The notes under the pieces are model-generated. The model saw nothing but the letters and a program-made list of their open reading frames with translations. It had not been told where the DNA came from and ran no database searches. Source: Acidobacteriota bacterium (GTDB taxonomy: Bacteria; Acidobacteriota; Holophagae; Holophagales; Holophagaceae). From it: a DNA stretch of 64,000 nucleotides. A program made the translations under genes and the position numbers. Positions 56,492-64,000 of the stretch are shown here, one piece after another. Location of the stretch: contig JACPYP010000011.1 in NCBI GenBank assembly GCA_016195985.1, positions 434,001 to 498,000 of the forward strand, read 5' to 3'. Every line of letters begins with the position of its first letter. The first letter of the stretch is position 1.

Positions 56492-57100
56492 ATGCGCCGT
56501 TTGAAGGAGACCGCCGTCCACCGGTTCCGCGAGAAGGCTTCGGTCTTCCTCACGGAGCTGCATCCGGCGCGGGACGCGGAGGAGCGCTCGTCGGTGCTGT
56601 CCCTCCTGCGCAAGCGCGATTTCGACGCCACTCATCATTGCAGCGCCTGGCGCGAGGGCGTGCCGGTCTCGGCCTTCGGCGCCGACGATGATGGCGAGCC
56701 TTCGGGCACGGCCGGCCGCCCCATGCTGGCGGTTCTGGAGGGCGCGGAGGCCACGGATCTCATCGCCATCTGCATCCGCTGGTACGGGGGGACCAAGCTG
56801 GGCACCGGAGGCCTGGTGCGGGCCTACACCGAGGGCGTCCAGGGGGCGCTGGCCCAGGCGGATGCATTAGGCCTCTGGGAGGAGGTCCGCATCCTCCGCA
56901 CGGGGGAGATCCGCGTGCCCGCGGCCCAGGCCCACCTGCCCTTCGCCCTGCTGGGGGCCTTTCCCGCCGCGGCGGTGCTGGAGCAGACCTTCGACCAGGA
57001 GGCGGCGGTCCTCCGCTTCCAGTGCCCCCCCGACCTGGTGCCGGTCCTGGACCACACCTGGCGGGAACGCAGCCGGGGCGGCGGAATTCAATGGGAATGA
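56492..57100 (+). CDS. yigZ: YigZ/IMPACT family protein
   Basis: 202 residues. Core motifs of the family are present: DDDGEPSGTAGRPML and ICIRWYGGTKLGTGGLVRAY. N-terminal UPF0029 domain about 10-115, then a C-terminal DUF1949-like beta domain. Members contact ribosomes in eukaryotes (IMPACT); the bacterial role is uncertain. The start ATG 56492 is chosen because the family begins about there (RRLKETAVHRFREKASVFL). First chromosomal gene after the array. Confidence 0.92.
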   Translation: MRRLKETAVHRFREKASVFLTELHPARDAEERSSVLSLLRKRDFDATHHCSAWREGVPVSAFGADDDGEPSGTAGRPMLAVLEGAEATDLIAICIRWYGGTKLGTGGLVRAYTEGVQGALAQADALGLWEEVRILRTGEIRVPAAQAHLPFALLGAFPAAAVLEQTFDQEAAVLRFQCPPDLVPVLDHTWRERSRGGGIQWE

Positions 57101-57190
57101 CCGCTCGCCGGTCCTGGCCCGTCATTCGCCGATCCCTGCCCGACAAGGCCTTGGGATGCCCGTAGCTTGGTCACTGAGGAGGAAACACCC

Positions 57191-57304
57191 ATGGTCCATG
57201 CGGGATGGCTCATCGACAGCGCCTGGTGGTGGCTGCTCCTGTGCCTGCCTTTCCTGGCCTTCGTGTCGCCCTTCGGTCCGGTCAGAAAGGAATGCCGCTC
57301 ATGA
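57191..57304 (+). CDS. 37-residue membrane peptide, first gene of envelope-stress-like operon
   Basis: ATG 57191 follows AGGAGG by eight bases; 37 residues with one hydrophobic helix (WWWLLLCLPFLAFVSPF) and a charged tail. Its stop overlaps the ATG of the next gene (ATGA). The strong ribosome site and coupling argue that it is real, though it is far below the usual length cut-off. It may be a small regulator of the downstream membrane proteins, or only serve to couple translation. Three Trp codons occur here too, but no terminator hairpin follows. Confidence 0.6.
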   Translation: MVHAGWLIDSAWWWLLLCLPFLAFVSPFGPVRKECRS

Positions 57305-57726
57305 ACTCCCCGGAACGCCGCCCCCTCTTTTCCACCAAGCTGGTGTTCGGACTGACGGTCATCGCCGTGGGCCTCATCCTCATGGCTGACAGCCTCCGCT
57401 GGTACGACGCCTGGCACCTGCTGACCTGGTGGCCCCTGGCCCTGGCCGCCTTCGGTCTCGCCCGCCTGGCTCAGGACGGCATCCTCAGCCTGCGCGGCCA
57501 CATTTGGCTGGCCTTCGCGGCAGCGGGCTTCATCCAGCAGTTCGGACCCTGGGGCATGCTGGAACGCTGGTGGCCGGCCTTCATCATCTGGGGCGGCGTC
57601 ATCGTCACCCTGCGGGCCATCTTCCCCCAGCCCAAGCGCCCGAAGAAGGGCAAGGACATCCCCCCATCGCCAAGGACGGCCGTTTCCGGCGATGCTGAAT
57701 CCGACAGCACCCAGGTGAGGCCATGA
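57301..57726 (+). CDS. DUF5668/LiaF-TM-like membrane protein
   Basis: 141 residues with four hydrophobic segments: LVFGLTVIAVGLILMADSL, LLTWWPLALAAFGLARL, IWLAFAAAGFIQQF and WPAFIIWGGVIVTLRAIF. The "L.WWPL.L...G" and "WP.FII..G" strings are typical of the DUF5668/LiaF N-terminal module. C-terminus is charged and flexible. Coupled by four-base overlaps to the peptide before and the LiaF-like gene after. Confidence 0.78.
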   Translation: MNSPERRPLFSTKLVFGLTVIAVGLILMADSLRWYDAWHLLTWWPLALAAFGLARLAQDGILSLRGHIWLAFAAAGFIQQFGPWGMLERWWPAFIIWGGVIVTLRAIFPQPKRPKKGKDIPPSPRTAVSGDAESDSTQVRP

Positions 57727-58436
57727 CTCCTGTTGACGACACCAAACCCCCGAGCCCCTTCAGCCCCAAGCTGGTGCTCGGCATCGCCATCATCGCGCTG
57801 GGCTTGGTACTCACCCTCGACAACTTGAACCTGGTCGAAGCCCACACGGTTCTCAAGCTGTGGCCCCTGGTGCTCGTGGTCATGGGCTTTGCGAAAATCC
57901 GGCAGGAGGGGCGCGACGGCGGCATGGGCGGCTGGCTGCTGGTGCTGGGCGGCACCTTCCTGCTGCTCGTGACCTTCGCCCGGGGGCATCTGGCCGACGC
58001 TCTGGGGCCCATGCTGGTGGTGGGCCTGGGCATCCTCATCGTGGTCAAGGCGCTCAAGCAGAACCGGCGCGTGCCTCCTGAGCTGGCCCAATCCGAGGAT
58101 TTCCTCCGGGGCACGGCCATCTTCGGTGCCTTCAAGCGGCGCATGCTCAGCCACGCCTTCAAGGGCGGCGAGCTGACGGCCATCTTCGGCGGCTACGAGG
58201 TGGATCTCCGGCAGGCGGTCCTGGAATCGGGCCAGGCCCGCATCGATGTCTTCGTCCTCTTCGGCGGCGGCGAGATCCGCGTGCCCGAAGGCTGGGAGAT
58301 CGCAAACCGCGCCACGGCCATGTTCGGCGCCTTGAACGACGCGACCCACCACGGGCCGCCCAGCCATCCCGCCGATCGGCCACGGCTGGTGATCACGGGC
58401 CTCATCCTCTTCGGCGGCACCGAGGTCAAATCCTGA
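57723..58436 (+). CDS. LiaF-like cell-wall-stress membrane protein
   Basis: 237 residues: four N-terminal helices (about 15-110, LVLGIAIIALGLVLTL ... MLVVGLGILIVVKAL), then a soluble C-terminal beta-helix with repeated FGGxE strings (ELTAIFGGYEVDLRQA, IDVFVLFGGGEIRVP, LILFGGTEVKS), as in LiaF and YvqF proteins. LiaF restrains the LiaS kinase in Firmicutes. Here the kinase downstream is of the LytS class instead. The stop overlaps the kinase start by one base. Confidence 0.85.
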   Translation: MTPVDDTKPPSPFSPKLVLGIAIIALGLVLTLDNLNLVEAHTVLKLWPLVLVVMGFAKIRQEGRDGGMGGWLLVLGGTFLLLVTFARGHLADALGPMLVVGLGILIVVKALKQNRRVPPELAQSEDFLRGTAIFGAFKRRMLSHAFKGGELTAIFGGYEVDLRQAVLESGQARIDVFVLFGGGEIRVPEGWEIANRATAMFGALNDATHHGPPSHPADRPRLVITGLILFGGTEVKS

Positions 58437-59500
58437 TGCATCCCCTGCTGGCAAGCCGGGCCCGCCTGGGGGCCTACCTGCTGGGGTGGGTCCCCATCGC
58501 GCTTCTGCTCATCGCCATCGCCCGCTCCCAGGGCTGGACCTGGGAGGCGGCCATTTTTCTGGCGGTGCCGCTCTGCCTGCTGGCCGCCCTGCTGTTCCTG
58601 TCGGCCTGGTTCCTCTGCCGCGCCCTCCCCCTGGGACGGACCGTGGAGGGACTCGGCACCCATGGCGCCGCCTGGGTCATGGCCGCCATCTTCATGGGCA
58701 GCCTCTGGTCCGGCCTCGCTTGGATGCTTTCGCGCCTCCTGGCCTGGATTCCCGGCCTCGGGGATCTCCCCCCGCGGGTGGACACCGCGCTGCCCGTGCT
58801 CACAGGCCTGGGCATCCTGCTCTACCTGGCCTCGGTGGCCCTCAACTACCTGATCCTGGCCCAGGAGCGCGCGGTGGATGCCGAACGCAAGGGGGCGGAG
58901 CTGCAACTGCTGGCCCAGGAATCCGAACTGAAGGCGCTGCGCGCTCAGCTGAATCCCCACTTCCTCTTCAACAGCCTCAATTCGCTGTCGGCGCTGACGG
59001 CGGTGGATCCCGCGCGGGCCCGGGAAATGTGCGTGCTGCTGTCCGACTTCCTCCGCCGCAGCCTGGGCCTGGGCGAGCGAAGGCTGGTGGCGCTGCGCGA
59101 GGAACTGGACTTGGCCAAGGCCTACCTGGCCATCGAGCAGATCCGGTTCGGCCACCGCCTCCAACTGGTCTGGACGGTGGATCCCTCCGCCGAGCCCGCC
59201 CTCCTGCCCACGCTGCTGCTGCAACCCCTGGTGGAGAACGCCATCAAGCACGGCATCGCGGCGCTGCCGGAAGGCGGCGTTCTGGCGGTGACCGCCGAAG
59301 TGCTGGACGGGCACGTCATCCTCAAAGTGGACAATCCCTTGGATCTCGACGCTCCCGTGCCGCAGGGCCTGGGCATCGGCATGCGGCAGGTGCGCCAGCG
59401 GCTGCTGGGCCGCTTCGGGAACCGCGCCCGTTTCGAGGCCGGCGTAAGAGATGGCGTGCATCACGCCACCCTGGTGTTCCCCCTGGAGACCGAATCATGA
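58436..59500 (+). CDS. LytS-class sensor histidine kinase
   Basis: 354 residues. Four membrane segments in the first 145 residues, a short coiled linker, then the His_kinase (LytS/YehU) domain: QLNPHFLFNSLNSLSAL with His175, LRRSLGLGERRLVALREEL, and the ATPase N-box LLLQPLVENAIKHG with later GLGIGMRQVRQRL. Pairs with the LytTR regulator 13 bases downstream. The signal is probably sensed in the membrane, possibly through the LiaF-like protein encoded upstream. Confidence 0.93.
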   Translation: MHPLLASRARLGAYLLGWVPIALLLIAIARSQGWTWEAAIFLAVPLCLLAALLFLSAWFLCRALPLGRTVEGLGTHGAAWVMAAIFMGSLWSGLAWMLSRLLAWIPGLGDLPPRVDTALPVLTGLGILLYLASVALNYLILAQERAVDAERKGAELQLLAQESELKALRAQLNPHFLFNSLNSLSALTAVDPARAREMCVLLSDFLRRSLGLGERRLVALREELDLAKAYLAIEQIRFGHRLQLVWTVDPSAEPALLPTLLLQPLVENAIKHGIAALPEGGVLAVTAEVLDGHVILKVDNPLDLDAPVPQGLGIGMRQVRQRLLGRFGNRARFEAGVRDGVHHATLVFPLETES

Positions 59501-59513
59501 AAGGCCTGATCCC

Positions 59514-60281
59514 ATGAAAGCCTTGATCATCGACGACGAGGAATTGGCCCGCGCCGTGGTGCGCGAGCATCTGGCCGCCCACCCGGACGTGGAGGTGGCC
59601 GCCGAATGCGCCAATGGCTTCGAGGCCATCAAGGCGGCAGCCCAGATCCAGCCGGACCTCATCTTCCTGGACATCCAGATGCCCAAGCTGGACGGCTTCG
59701 AGGTGCTGGAACTGCTGGAGGCCGAGGGCAAACGGCCCGCGGTGGTCTTCGTCACCGCCTACGACCAGCACGCCATGCGGGCCTTCGAGGCCCATGCCGT
59801 GGACTACCTGCTGAAGCCCTTCTCGAAGGACCGCTTCGACGGCGCCCTGGCCAAGGCGCGGGCCCTGCAATCGGCCCTGCCTTCCACCGCCCCGGCCGCG
59901 CCCGCCGTCACGGCCGCGGAACTGGCCACCTCGGCCCGCCAGGGCAAACCCCTGGAGCGCATCGTCGTGAAGGACGGCCCCAAGGTCACCGTGGTGCACC
60001 TGGACCGCCTGGACTGGGTGCAGGCCCAGGATGACTACGTGCTGCTGCGCACCGAAGGCAAGAACCTGCTCAAGCAACAGACGCTCGCCAGCCTCGAGGC
60101 CCAGCTCGATCCCAACCGCTTCATCCGCATCCACCGCAGCTACATCCTGAACCTGGACCGGCTGGTGCGGGTGGAGCAGGACACCAAGGAACACCGCGAC
60201 GCCATTCTGCGGGACGGCGCCCGCCTGCCCGTAAGCCGCGCCGGCTATCAGCGCCTGCGGGAGCTGTGGGAAGGGGCCTGA
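59514..60281 (+). CDS. LytTR-family response regulator
   Basis: 255 residues. Receiver domain 1-120 with phosphoacceptor Asp53 (LIFLDIQMPKLDGFE) and Lys in YLLKPFSKDRF. An Ala/Pro-rich linker follows, then the LytTR DNA-binding domain (about 150-255): RFIRIHRSYILNL and LPVSRAGYQRLREL. Cognate partner of the LytS kinase. Targets probably include this operon, but no repeated LytTR site was identified upstream. Confidence 0.94.
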   Translation: MKALIIDDEELARAVVREHLAAHPDVEVAAECANGFEAIKAAAQIQPDLIFLDIQMPKLDGFEVLELLEAEGKRPAVVFVTAYDQHAMRAFEAHAVDYLLKPFSKDRFDGALAKARALQSALPSTAPAAPAVTAAELATSARQGKPLERIVVKDGPKVTVVHLDRLDWVQAQDDYVLLRTEGKNLLKQQTLASLEAQLDPNRFIRIHRSYILNLDRLVRVEQDTKEHRDAILRDGARLPVSRAGYQRLRELWEGA

Positions 60282-60293
60282 AGCCTGCCCGGC

Positions 60294-60509
60294 TCAGATC
60301 GGCGCGTGCAGCTGGCAGGGATGGCAGTCGCAGTGGCCGCACCGGCCGCTGCAGGGCAGCCCGTTGTCCACCACCACCACAGGCTCCGGCGCCTTGACCG
60401 GGCCGGCCGCCTGCCGCTCGATGGTGGGAATGGCCTTCGCCATGCGCAGGACACCGGCCGCGGCCGGAGCGGGAGAATGATGGGGCTTGCGGGAATTGCC
60501 TCTGGGCAT
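60294..60509 (-). CDS. 71-residue Cys-rich peptide
   Basis: 71 residues ending CSGRCGHCDCHPCQLHAPI, five Cys and three His in a 19-residue stretch, a likely Zn or Fe-S binding knot. The N-terminal 35 residues are basic and Ala/Pro-rich. ATG 60509 is five bases after the SCP2 stop (TAG 60517-60515) and a GGAGG-like site lies upstream, so it is probably co-transcribed. No family recognised. Convergent with the LytTR gene. Confidence 0.6.
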   Translation of the reverse strand: MPRGNSRKPHHSPAPAAAGVLRMAKAIPTIERQAAGPVKAPEPVVVVDNGLPCSGRCGHCDCHPCQLHAPI

Positions 60510-60514
60510 GGTTC

Positions 60515-61729
60515 CTAGACCTCCGGCCGCCGGAAACTCTTGGCCACTTTCTGCATGAGCAGTGGGTCCCCTTCGATCTGGATCTTGCCGGTCATGAAGG
60601 CCTCCTGGGCGTTCAGCGTTCCGGTGCTCATGGCGACAAAGTCGTCAACTTTCGCTTTCAAAAGCGTATCACAGGGTTTGAGTAGGCGAGGGAAGACCAT
60701 GCAGGTTCGGTTGCGAATTAACACTGTGTAACCCATATCATCGATCTGATATCCCACGACGGCTTCCAGATCCCCGGCCTTTTCCGCATTGAAGCGCTCG
60801 GGCATGGATTCCAGCAGGCTTTGGGCGGGATTCACATCCGCGTCGAAGTGGGCCGTGTAGGCCGCCACCTGACTCATGTCTCCCCTCACCGTGATGGCTC
60901 CGCCCAGCAGGGCCGCCACCAGGTTGAGCTTGCCGGCGTTGAGGGCCGCGAAATCGGCGTCGGAGATGCTCAGGGCCTCGTCTCCCTCCACCCCGCCCGG
61001 ACGCACGGCAAGCCCTTCGGGACTGAAGTCGAGGCGGTAGCGGACGCCCTCCACCTTCACTTCCAGGGTGCCGGAAGCGCCGCCCGTGTAGCGCCGACGC
61101 AGGGTCGCCAGGGCCTTGCCGCCAGGGGTGTCCGGGAAGGTGATCTCCGGCTCCGCCGACCAGGTCTTCCAGGCCTGGCGCAGCAGGGCCATGTCTCCCT
61201 TGAACTGGAGCTGGCCGCCAAGCAGTGCGGGGCCCGGCTCAGCGAGGCCGCAGACGAGGCCGCGCACCGTTGCTTCGTCGCCGAGCACTTCGGCGCCGTC
61301 TCCCCAGCTCTCCGCCCCGATGGTGACCTTAAGGCCAGGTCCCAAAAGGCCCAGACGGGCGGGTACCAGCTCCTTCAGCGGCTTGAGGGGACCGCCCTGC
61401 TTCTGGGGCTTCTTGAAGAACTTGGGGAACCGCTGAAGCAACCCGAGATCGCCGGTGCCTTTGAGCTTGCCGGTCATGAAGGCCTGCATGGGATCGAGCT
61501 TGCCTTCATTGAGGGCGATCCAGTCCTCGCCGCTGATCACCACCACGGAAGTGGCGTCCGGCTTGGCTTCCCGCTTCAGCGTGAAGGCGCCGTCCTCGAT
61601 GAGGCAGGTGTAATCGCCGCCGCCTTCGCCGGTCACCTGGTAGTAGACGGAAACCGTCAGGCTCTGGGCCTTTTCGGGAAGAAAGAGTTCGGGCATCAGG
61701 GCGAAAATGCCGTCCACCGTCAAAGCCAT
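60515..61729 (-). CDS. Triple SCP2 sterol-carrier-domain protein
   Basis: 404 residues from ATG 61729 (GAGGTGAT upstream). Three successive SCP2-like units: 1-108 (ALMPELFLPEKAQSLTVSVY ... ALNEGKLDPMQAFMTGKLKG), a divergent middle one about 110-290 (including ALNAGKLNLVAALLGGAITVRGD), and 305-404 (SMPERFNAEKAGDLEAVVGY ... STGTLNAQEAFMTGKIQIEG). The domain binds lipid acyl chains in a tunnel. A three-domain tandem is unusual; no enzyme domain is attached. Confidence 0.85.
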   Translation of the reverse strand: MALTVDGIFALMPELFLPEKAQSLTVSVYYQVTGEGGGDYTCLIEDGAFTLKREAKPDATSVVVISGEDWIALNEGKLDPMQAFMTGKLKGTGDLGLLQRFPKFFKKPQKQGGPLKPLKELVPARLGLLGPGLKVTIGAESWGDGAEVLGDEATVRGLVCGLAEPGPALLGGQLQFKGDMALLRQAWKTWSAEPEITFPDTPGGKALATLRRRYTGGASGTLEVKVEGVRYRLDFSPEGLAVRPGGVEGDEALSISDADFAALNAGKLNLVAALLGGAITVRGDMSQVAAYTAHFDADVNPAQSLLESMPERFNAEKAGDLEAVVGYQIDDMGYTVLIRNRTCMVFPRLLKPCDTLLKAKVDDFVAMSTGTLNAQEAFMTGKIQIEGDPLLMQKVAKSFRRPEV

Positions 61730-61829
61730 GCCATCACCTCGGAATGTGGGATCGAGCATGGCCGGGCCTCCGGGGCCTGCGCAACGGTTACCAGAGGTCA
61801 AAGGCGCTTGATTCGCGCCGGGAACGCGC

Positions 61830-62969
61830 CTATTTCGATTCCTGGAACAGCATGTCCCTCACTTCCCCAGCCATGGGCTGGCCCGCCTGGATGGCGCGAT
61901 CCAGCCACATCCGCGCAGCCGCTTTGTCCGCGGAGATGGACCTTCCGTGAAAGAGCAGAACGCCCGTCTTCAGCATGGCTTCGGGGCTGCCCCCCTCGGC
62001 GGCCTTCAGGTACCAGATGAACGATTCCCGCTCCGCGGGTTCCCCCAGGCTGGCCAGCTTCTTGGCGACGGCCAGCAGGTCGGCGGTCTCGCCGGAAGCA
62101 GCGGCTTCTCGCAGGGCCGCCAGTTCCCGCTGCGTCTCCGGGGCGTTGTATTCCGCCAGCGTCTCTTTCTGATACGCGGTCCAATCCCGGGTTTGGGGCA
62201 TGGCATGGGGCATGGCGGGGCGAACGGCCAGGATGCCGCCGGATTCCAGATCCACCGCCAGCGCGTGCCCGCGACGGTTCTCCACCCAGAGGGCCTGCTC
62301 GCTGAGGCTGATCCAGCTTGGCGCCTCGGTCTCGGTCCAGACCCGCCAAGTCCTCTGACTGGGGAAGCCCCGCTCCTTCCAGGCCCAGGCCAGATGCCCC
62401 GGCGCCCAAAGCAGGCGCACGGTCTTCTTCCCCGCATCCAGATCCTGCCCCTCCTGGGGCCGGAGGAAGGGCTGCCAGTTCGCAGGCACGACCAGCTGGG
62501 GCACCGGGCGCCTCAGGCTCTGGCCGATGGCGGCCAAGGCCCAGGTGAATCCGTCCGCCTGGCTCTGGGCGAAGGCCCCGCTTTTCGCGGCGCTGGCTGG
62601 ATACATCAGCAACCCGGTTTCAGCATCCACTTCCGCCACGGGCGGAGCGGCCAGGCGCTCCACCCCTTCCGGCAGGGGCCCCATTCCCAGAGGCGCCATG
62701 TCCGGCAGGTTCAGGACGGGCCGGAAGGGCCGTACGCCCGCCTTCAGGGATTGATGGACCATGGCCGCGCCATCCCCGAAACCCGCTTCATATTCAGCGC
62801 GCTCGTCGGCACTGAGACCGGCCGCGCGCCCCGACAGGGCGGCCTGCACCTGCCGCGGCCAGACATCGGCCCGGGGCCGGTTGCAGCCGGCCAGCGCCAT
62901 CAGCGTCACCAGCGCCACCTGCGGAAGCAGCGGCAGGGCAAGAAAAGATTTGAGCCAGGTGTTCACCAT
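61830..62969 (-). CDS. Lipoprotein with Sel1-like repeats
   Basis: 379 residues with a lipobox (LMALAGC, Cys29) after a basic, hydrophobic N-terminus. A charged N-terminal domain (residues 40-330) of unknown kind is followed by Sel1/TPR-like helices: WYLKAAEGGSPEAMLKTGVL and AARMWLDRAIQAGQPMA. Sel1 repeats mediate protein contacts. It may be an envelope scaffold. Stop 100 bases before the SCP2 start. Confidence 0.82.
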   Translation of the reverse strand: MVNTWLKSFLALPLLPQVALVTLMALAGCNRPRADVWPRQVQAALSGRAAGLSADERAEYEAGFGDGAAMVHQSLKAGVRPFRPVLNLPDMAPLGMGPLPEGVERLAAPPVAEVDAETGLLMYPASAAKSGAFAQSQADGFTWALAAIGQSLRRPVPQLVVPANWQPFLRPQEGQDLDAGKKTVRLLWAPGHLAWAWKERGFPSQRTWRVWTETEAPSWISLSEQALWVENRRGHALAVDLESGGILAVRPAMPHAMPQTRDWTAYQKETLAEYNAPETQRELAALREAAASGETADLLAVAKKLASLGEPAERESFIWYLKAAEGGSPEAMLKTGVLLFHGRSISADKAAARMWLDRAIQAGQPMAGEVRDMLFQESK

Positions 62970-63052
62970 CGACCTCGATCAGATGAAAGAAAGCCATGCC
63001 GTGGCACGGCCTCCGGGCGGCCGTATCGGCCACCCGGAGAAAGCCCGCAACG

Positions 63053-64000
63053 CTATCGCAGCCTGAAGGGCATGGTCAGTTTGAAGCGGGCGGGCACAGG
63101 CTTGCCCTTCAGCTTGGCGGGTTTGAAGGTCCAGGCCTTGGCGTAGTCCACCGCGCAGGGATGCAGCTCTTCGGGGCCGGAGATGGCCTCGGCGGAAGAT
63201 ACCTGACCCTCTTCATCAATGGTGATGACGACCTCGACCGTGCCCTGGATGTGTGCGGCCTTGGCCTCGAGCGGATAGGGAGGCGCCGGCGGCTGGTTCA
63301 GGATGCGGATGCGGCTGAATTCCATATCCACCGGTTTCGGGGCCCGCGCGGCAGCCTTTCCAGCGGGCTGGGGCGTTTCCGGGGCCTTGGTGATGATCTC
63401 GATCGTGGCATCGCCCCCGAGAGGATCGGAGGAAGCGGTCTTCGCGGCCTCCTGAGGTATGGGCTTGGCTTCCAGGCCGGATCTGGCGGAGAGGATGGTG
63501 CCTCCGATGGCGGCCGCGAGCAGCAAGGCGGGGACGAGGGCCGCCGCGGAGAACGTGGTTCCCCTGGAAGGATGGAGAGGAGGTTGGAGAAGGCGTTGAA
63601 TGCGTGACATGAGTCGGCCTCCACTGGCCGCGACGGCCAGATCGGGAATCAGCATGGGCTGGGTTCGCAGTTCCTCCAGCCCCAGGAGGGCGGAGGCGTA
63701 CAGGATCGGATCGCCGCAGGCCTGCACGGCCGCGTCATCGCAGCAGTGCTCGCGCTCCTGGCGGATGCGCCCGGAGAGCCACCAGACGGCGGGGTGGTAG
63801 AACAGGATGGACTCGGCGAGGGTCTGGACGAGGTTCGCCAGGTAGTCCCCGCGGCGGATATGAGCGAGTTCGTGGATGATCAGGGCTTCGAGAGAATCGG
63901 CGGGCATCGCGAGGAAAGCGCCCGCCGGCACGAGGATCACCGGCCGGAGCCACCCGAGTGCCAGAAGGGAATCCACGTGCGCAGAACGCGCGAAACGCAC
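63053..64000 (-). CDS. M56 (BlaR1/MecR1-like) peptidase with TonB-type C-terminus, partial
   Basis: The last 315 residues of a protein that continues beyond the window. IIHELAHIRRGDY gives the HExxH zinc site, REHCCDDAAV the third ligand; a membrane helix (AAALVPALLLAAAIGGTIL) follows. The last 100 residues match the TonB C-terminal domain: PPAPPYPLEAKAAHIQGTV, EVVITIDEEGQVSSAEAISG and AWTFKPAKLKGKPV. BlaR1-class proteins sense envelope stress or beta-lactams and cleave a repressor (BlaI), which would be expected upstream, outside the window. Confidence 0.9.
   Translation of the reverse strand: MRFARSAHVDSLLALGWLRPVILVPAGAFLAMPADSLEALIIHELAHIRRGDYLANLVQTLAESILFYHPAVWWLSGRIRQEREHCCDDAAVQACGDPILYASALLGLEELRTQPMLIPDLAVAASGGRLMSRIQRLLQPPLHPSRGTTFSAAALVPALLLAAAIGGTILSARSGLEAKPIPQEAAKTASSDPLGGDATIEIITKAPETPQPAGKAAARAPKPVDMEFSRIRILNQPPAPPYPLEAKAAHIQGTVEVVITIDEEGQVSSAEAISGPEELHPCAVDYAKAWTFKPAKLKGKPVPARFKLTMPFRLR

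Noticed and set aside
57191-57304. The WWW string in the 37-residue peptide as a second Trp-dependent attenuator
   Set aside because: No terminator hairpin or alternative pairing follows, and the downstream genes are not related to tryptophan.

Overview
The window looks like chromosome of a high-GC Gram-negative bacterium, most likely an Acidobacteriota of the Holophagae/Geothrix type. This is inferred from three things: an 11-haem cytochrome c fused to a b-type membrane domain (as in metal-reducing bacteria), an outer-membrane FadL-type porin, and a coenzyme-B12-dependent mutase next to ordinary biosynthetic genes. No rRNA, tRNA, CRISPR array, integrase or transposase gene was found. Most of the window is dense, with many 1-4 nt start/stop overlaps.

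Layout. 1-7.7 kb: recJ (partial) and accA on the minus strand; then on the plus strand coaE read in frame into tldD without a stop, pmbA/tldE and a phosphohexomutase. 7.7-12 kb: DUF418 membrane protein with a TetR regulator, a di-haem cytochrome c and the CbcL-like multihaem/b-type cytochrome. 12-16.3 kb: methylmalonyl-CoA mutase large subunit, an amidohydrolase and rpe. 16.3-28.3 kb: a long minus-strand run around a 1587-aa alpha-2-macroglobulin (yfaA/T/S/P-like partners plus a penicillin-binding-fold protein and a SpoIID-like protein). 28.4-36.3 kb: hutI, a hemerythrin with an unusual ligand set, a DUF465 protein, guaB, pyrC, an NTF2-like protein and a thiolase, with several palindromic repeat elements between them. 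36.3-44.6 kb: a FadL porin and a complete, tightly overlapped trpEGDCFBA operon preceded by a Trp-Trp-Trp leader peptide and an attenuator. 44.7-53.2 kb: membrane protein, a 5'-nucleotidase split into two genes, monomeric isocitrate dehydrogenase, and a dockerin-tailed papain-like protease followed by a lipoprotein that may be cohesin-like.

53.4-56.3 kb is the accessory region: four small cassettes separated by four related ~120-130 bp attC sites, all in one orientation, with lower GC than the chromosome and chromosomal genes on both sides. No integrase is present in the window, so it reads as a CALIN (cluster of attC sites lacking an integrase). Its four proteins have no function I can recognise.

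56.5-64 kb: YigZ, an envelope-stress-like operon (37-aa membrane peptide, DUF5668-like, LiaF-like, LytS kinase, LytTR regulator), then on the minus strand a Cys-rich peptide, a triple SCP2-domain protein, a Sel1 lipoprotein and a partial M56 (BlaR1-like) peptidase with a TonB-like C-terminus.

The strongest items for follow-up are the attC cassette array, the trp attenuator, the thioester-bearing alpha-2-macroglobulin in a yfaS-type operon, the coaE-tldD fusion and a 218-bp nested palindromic element present twice at 35.7 and 36.1 kb.
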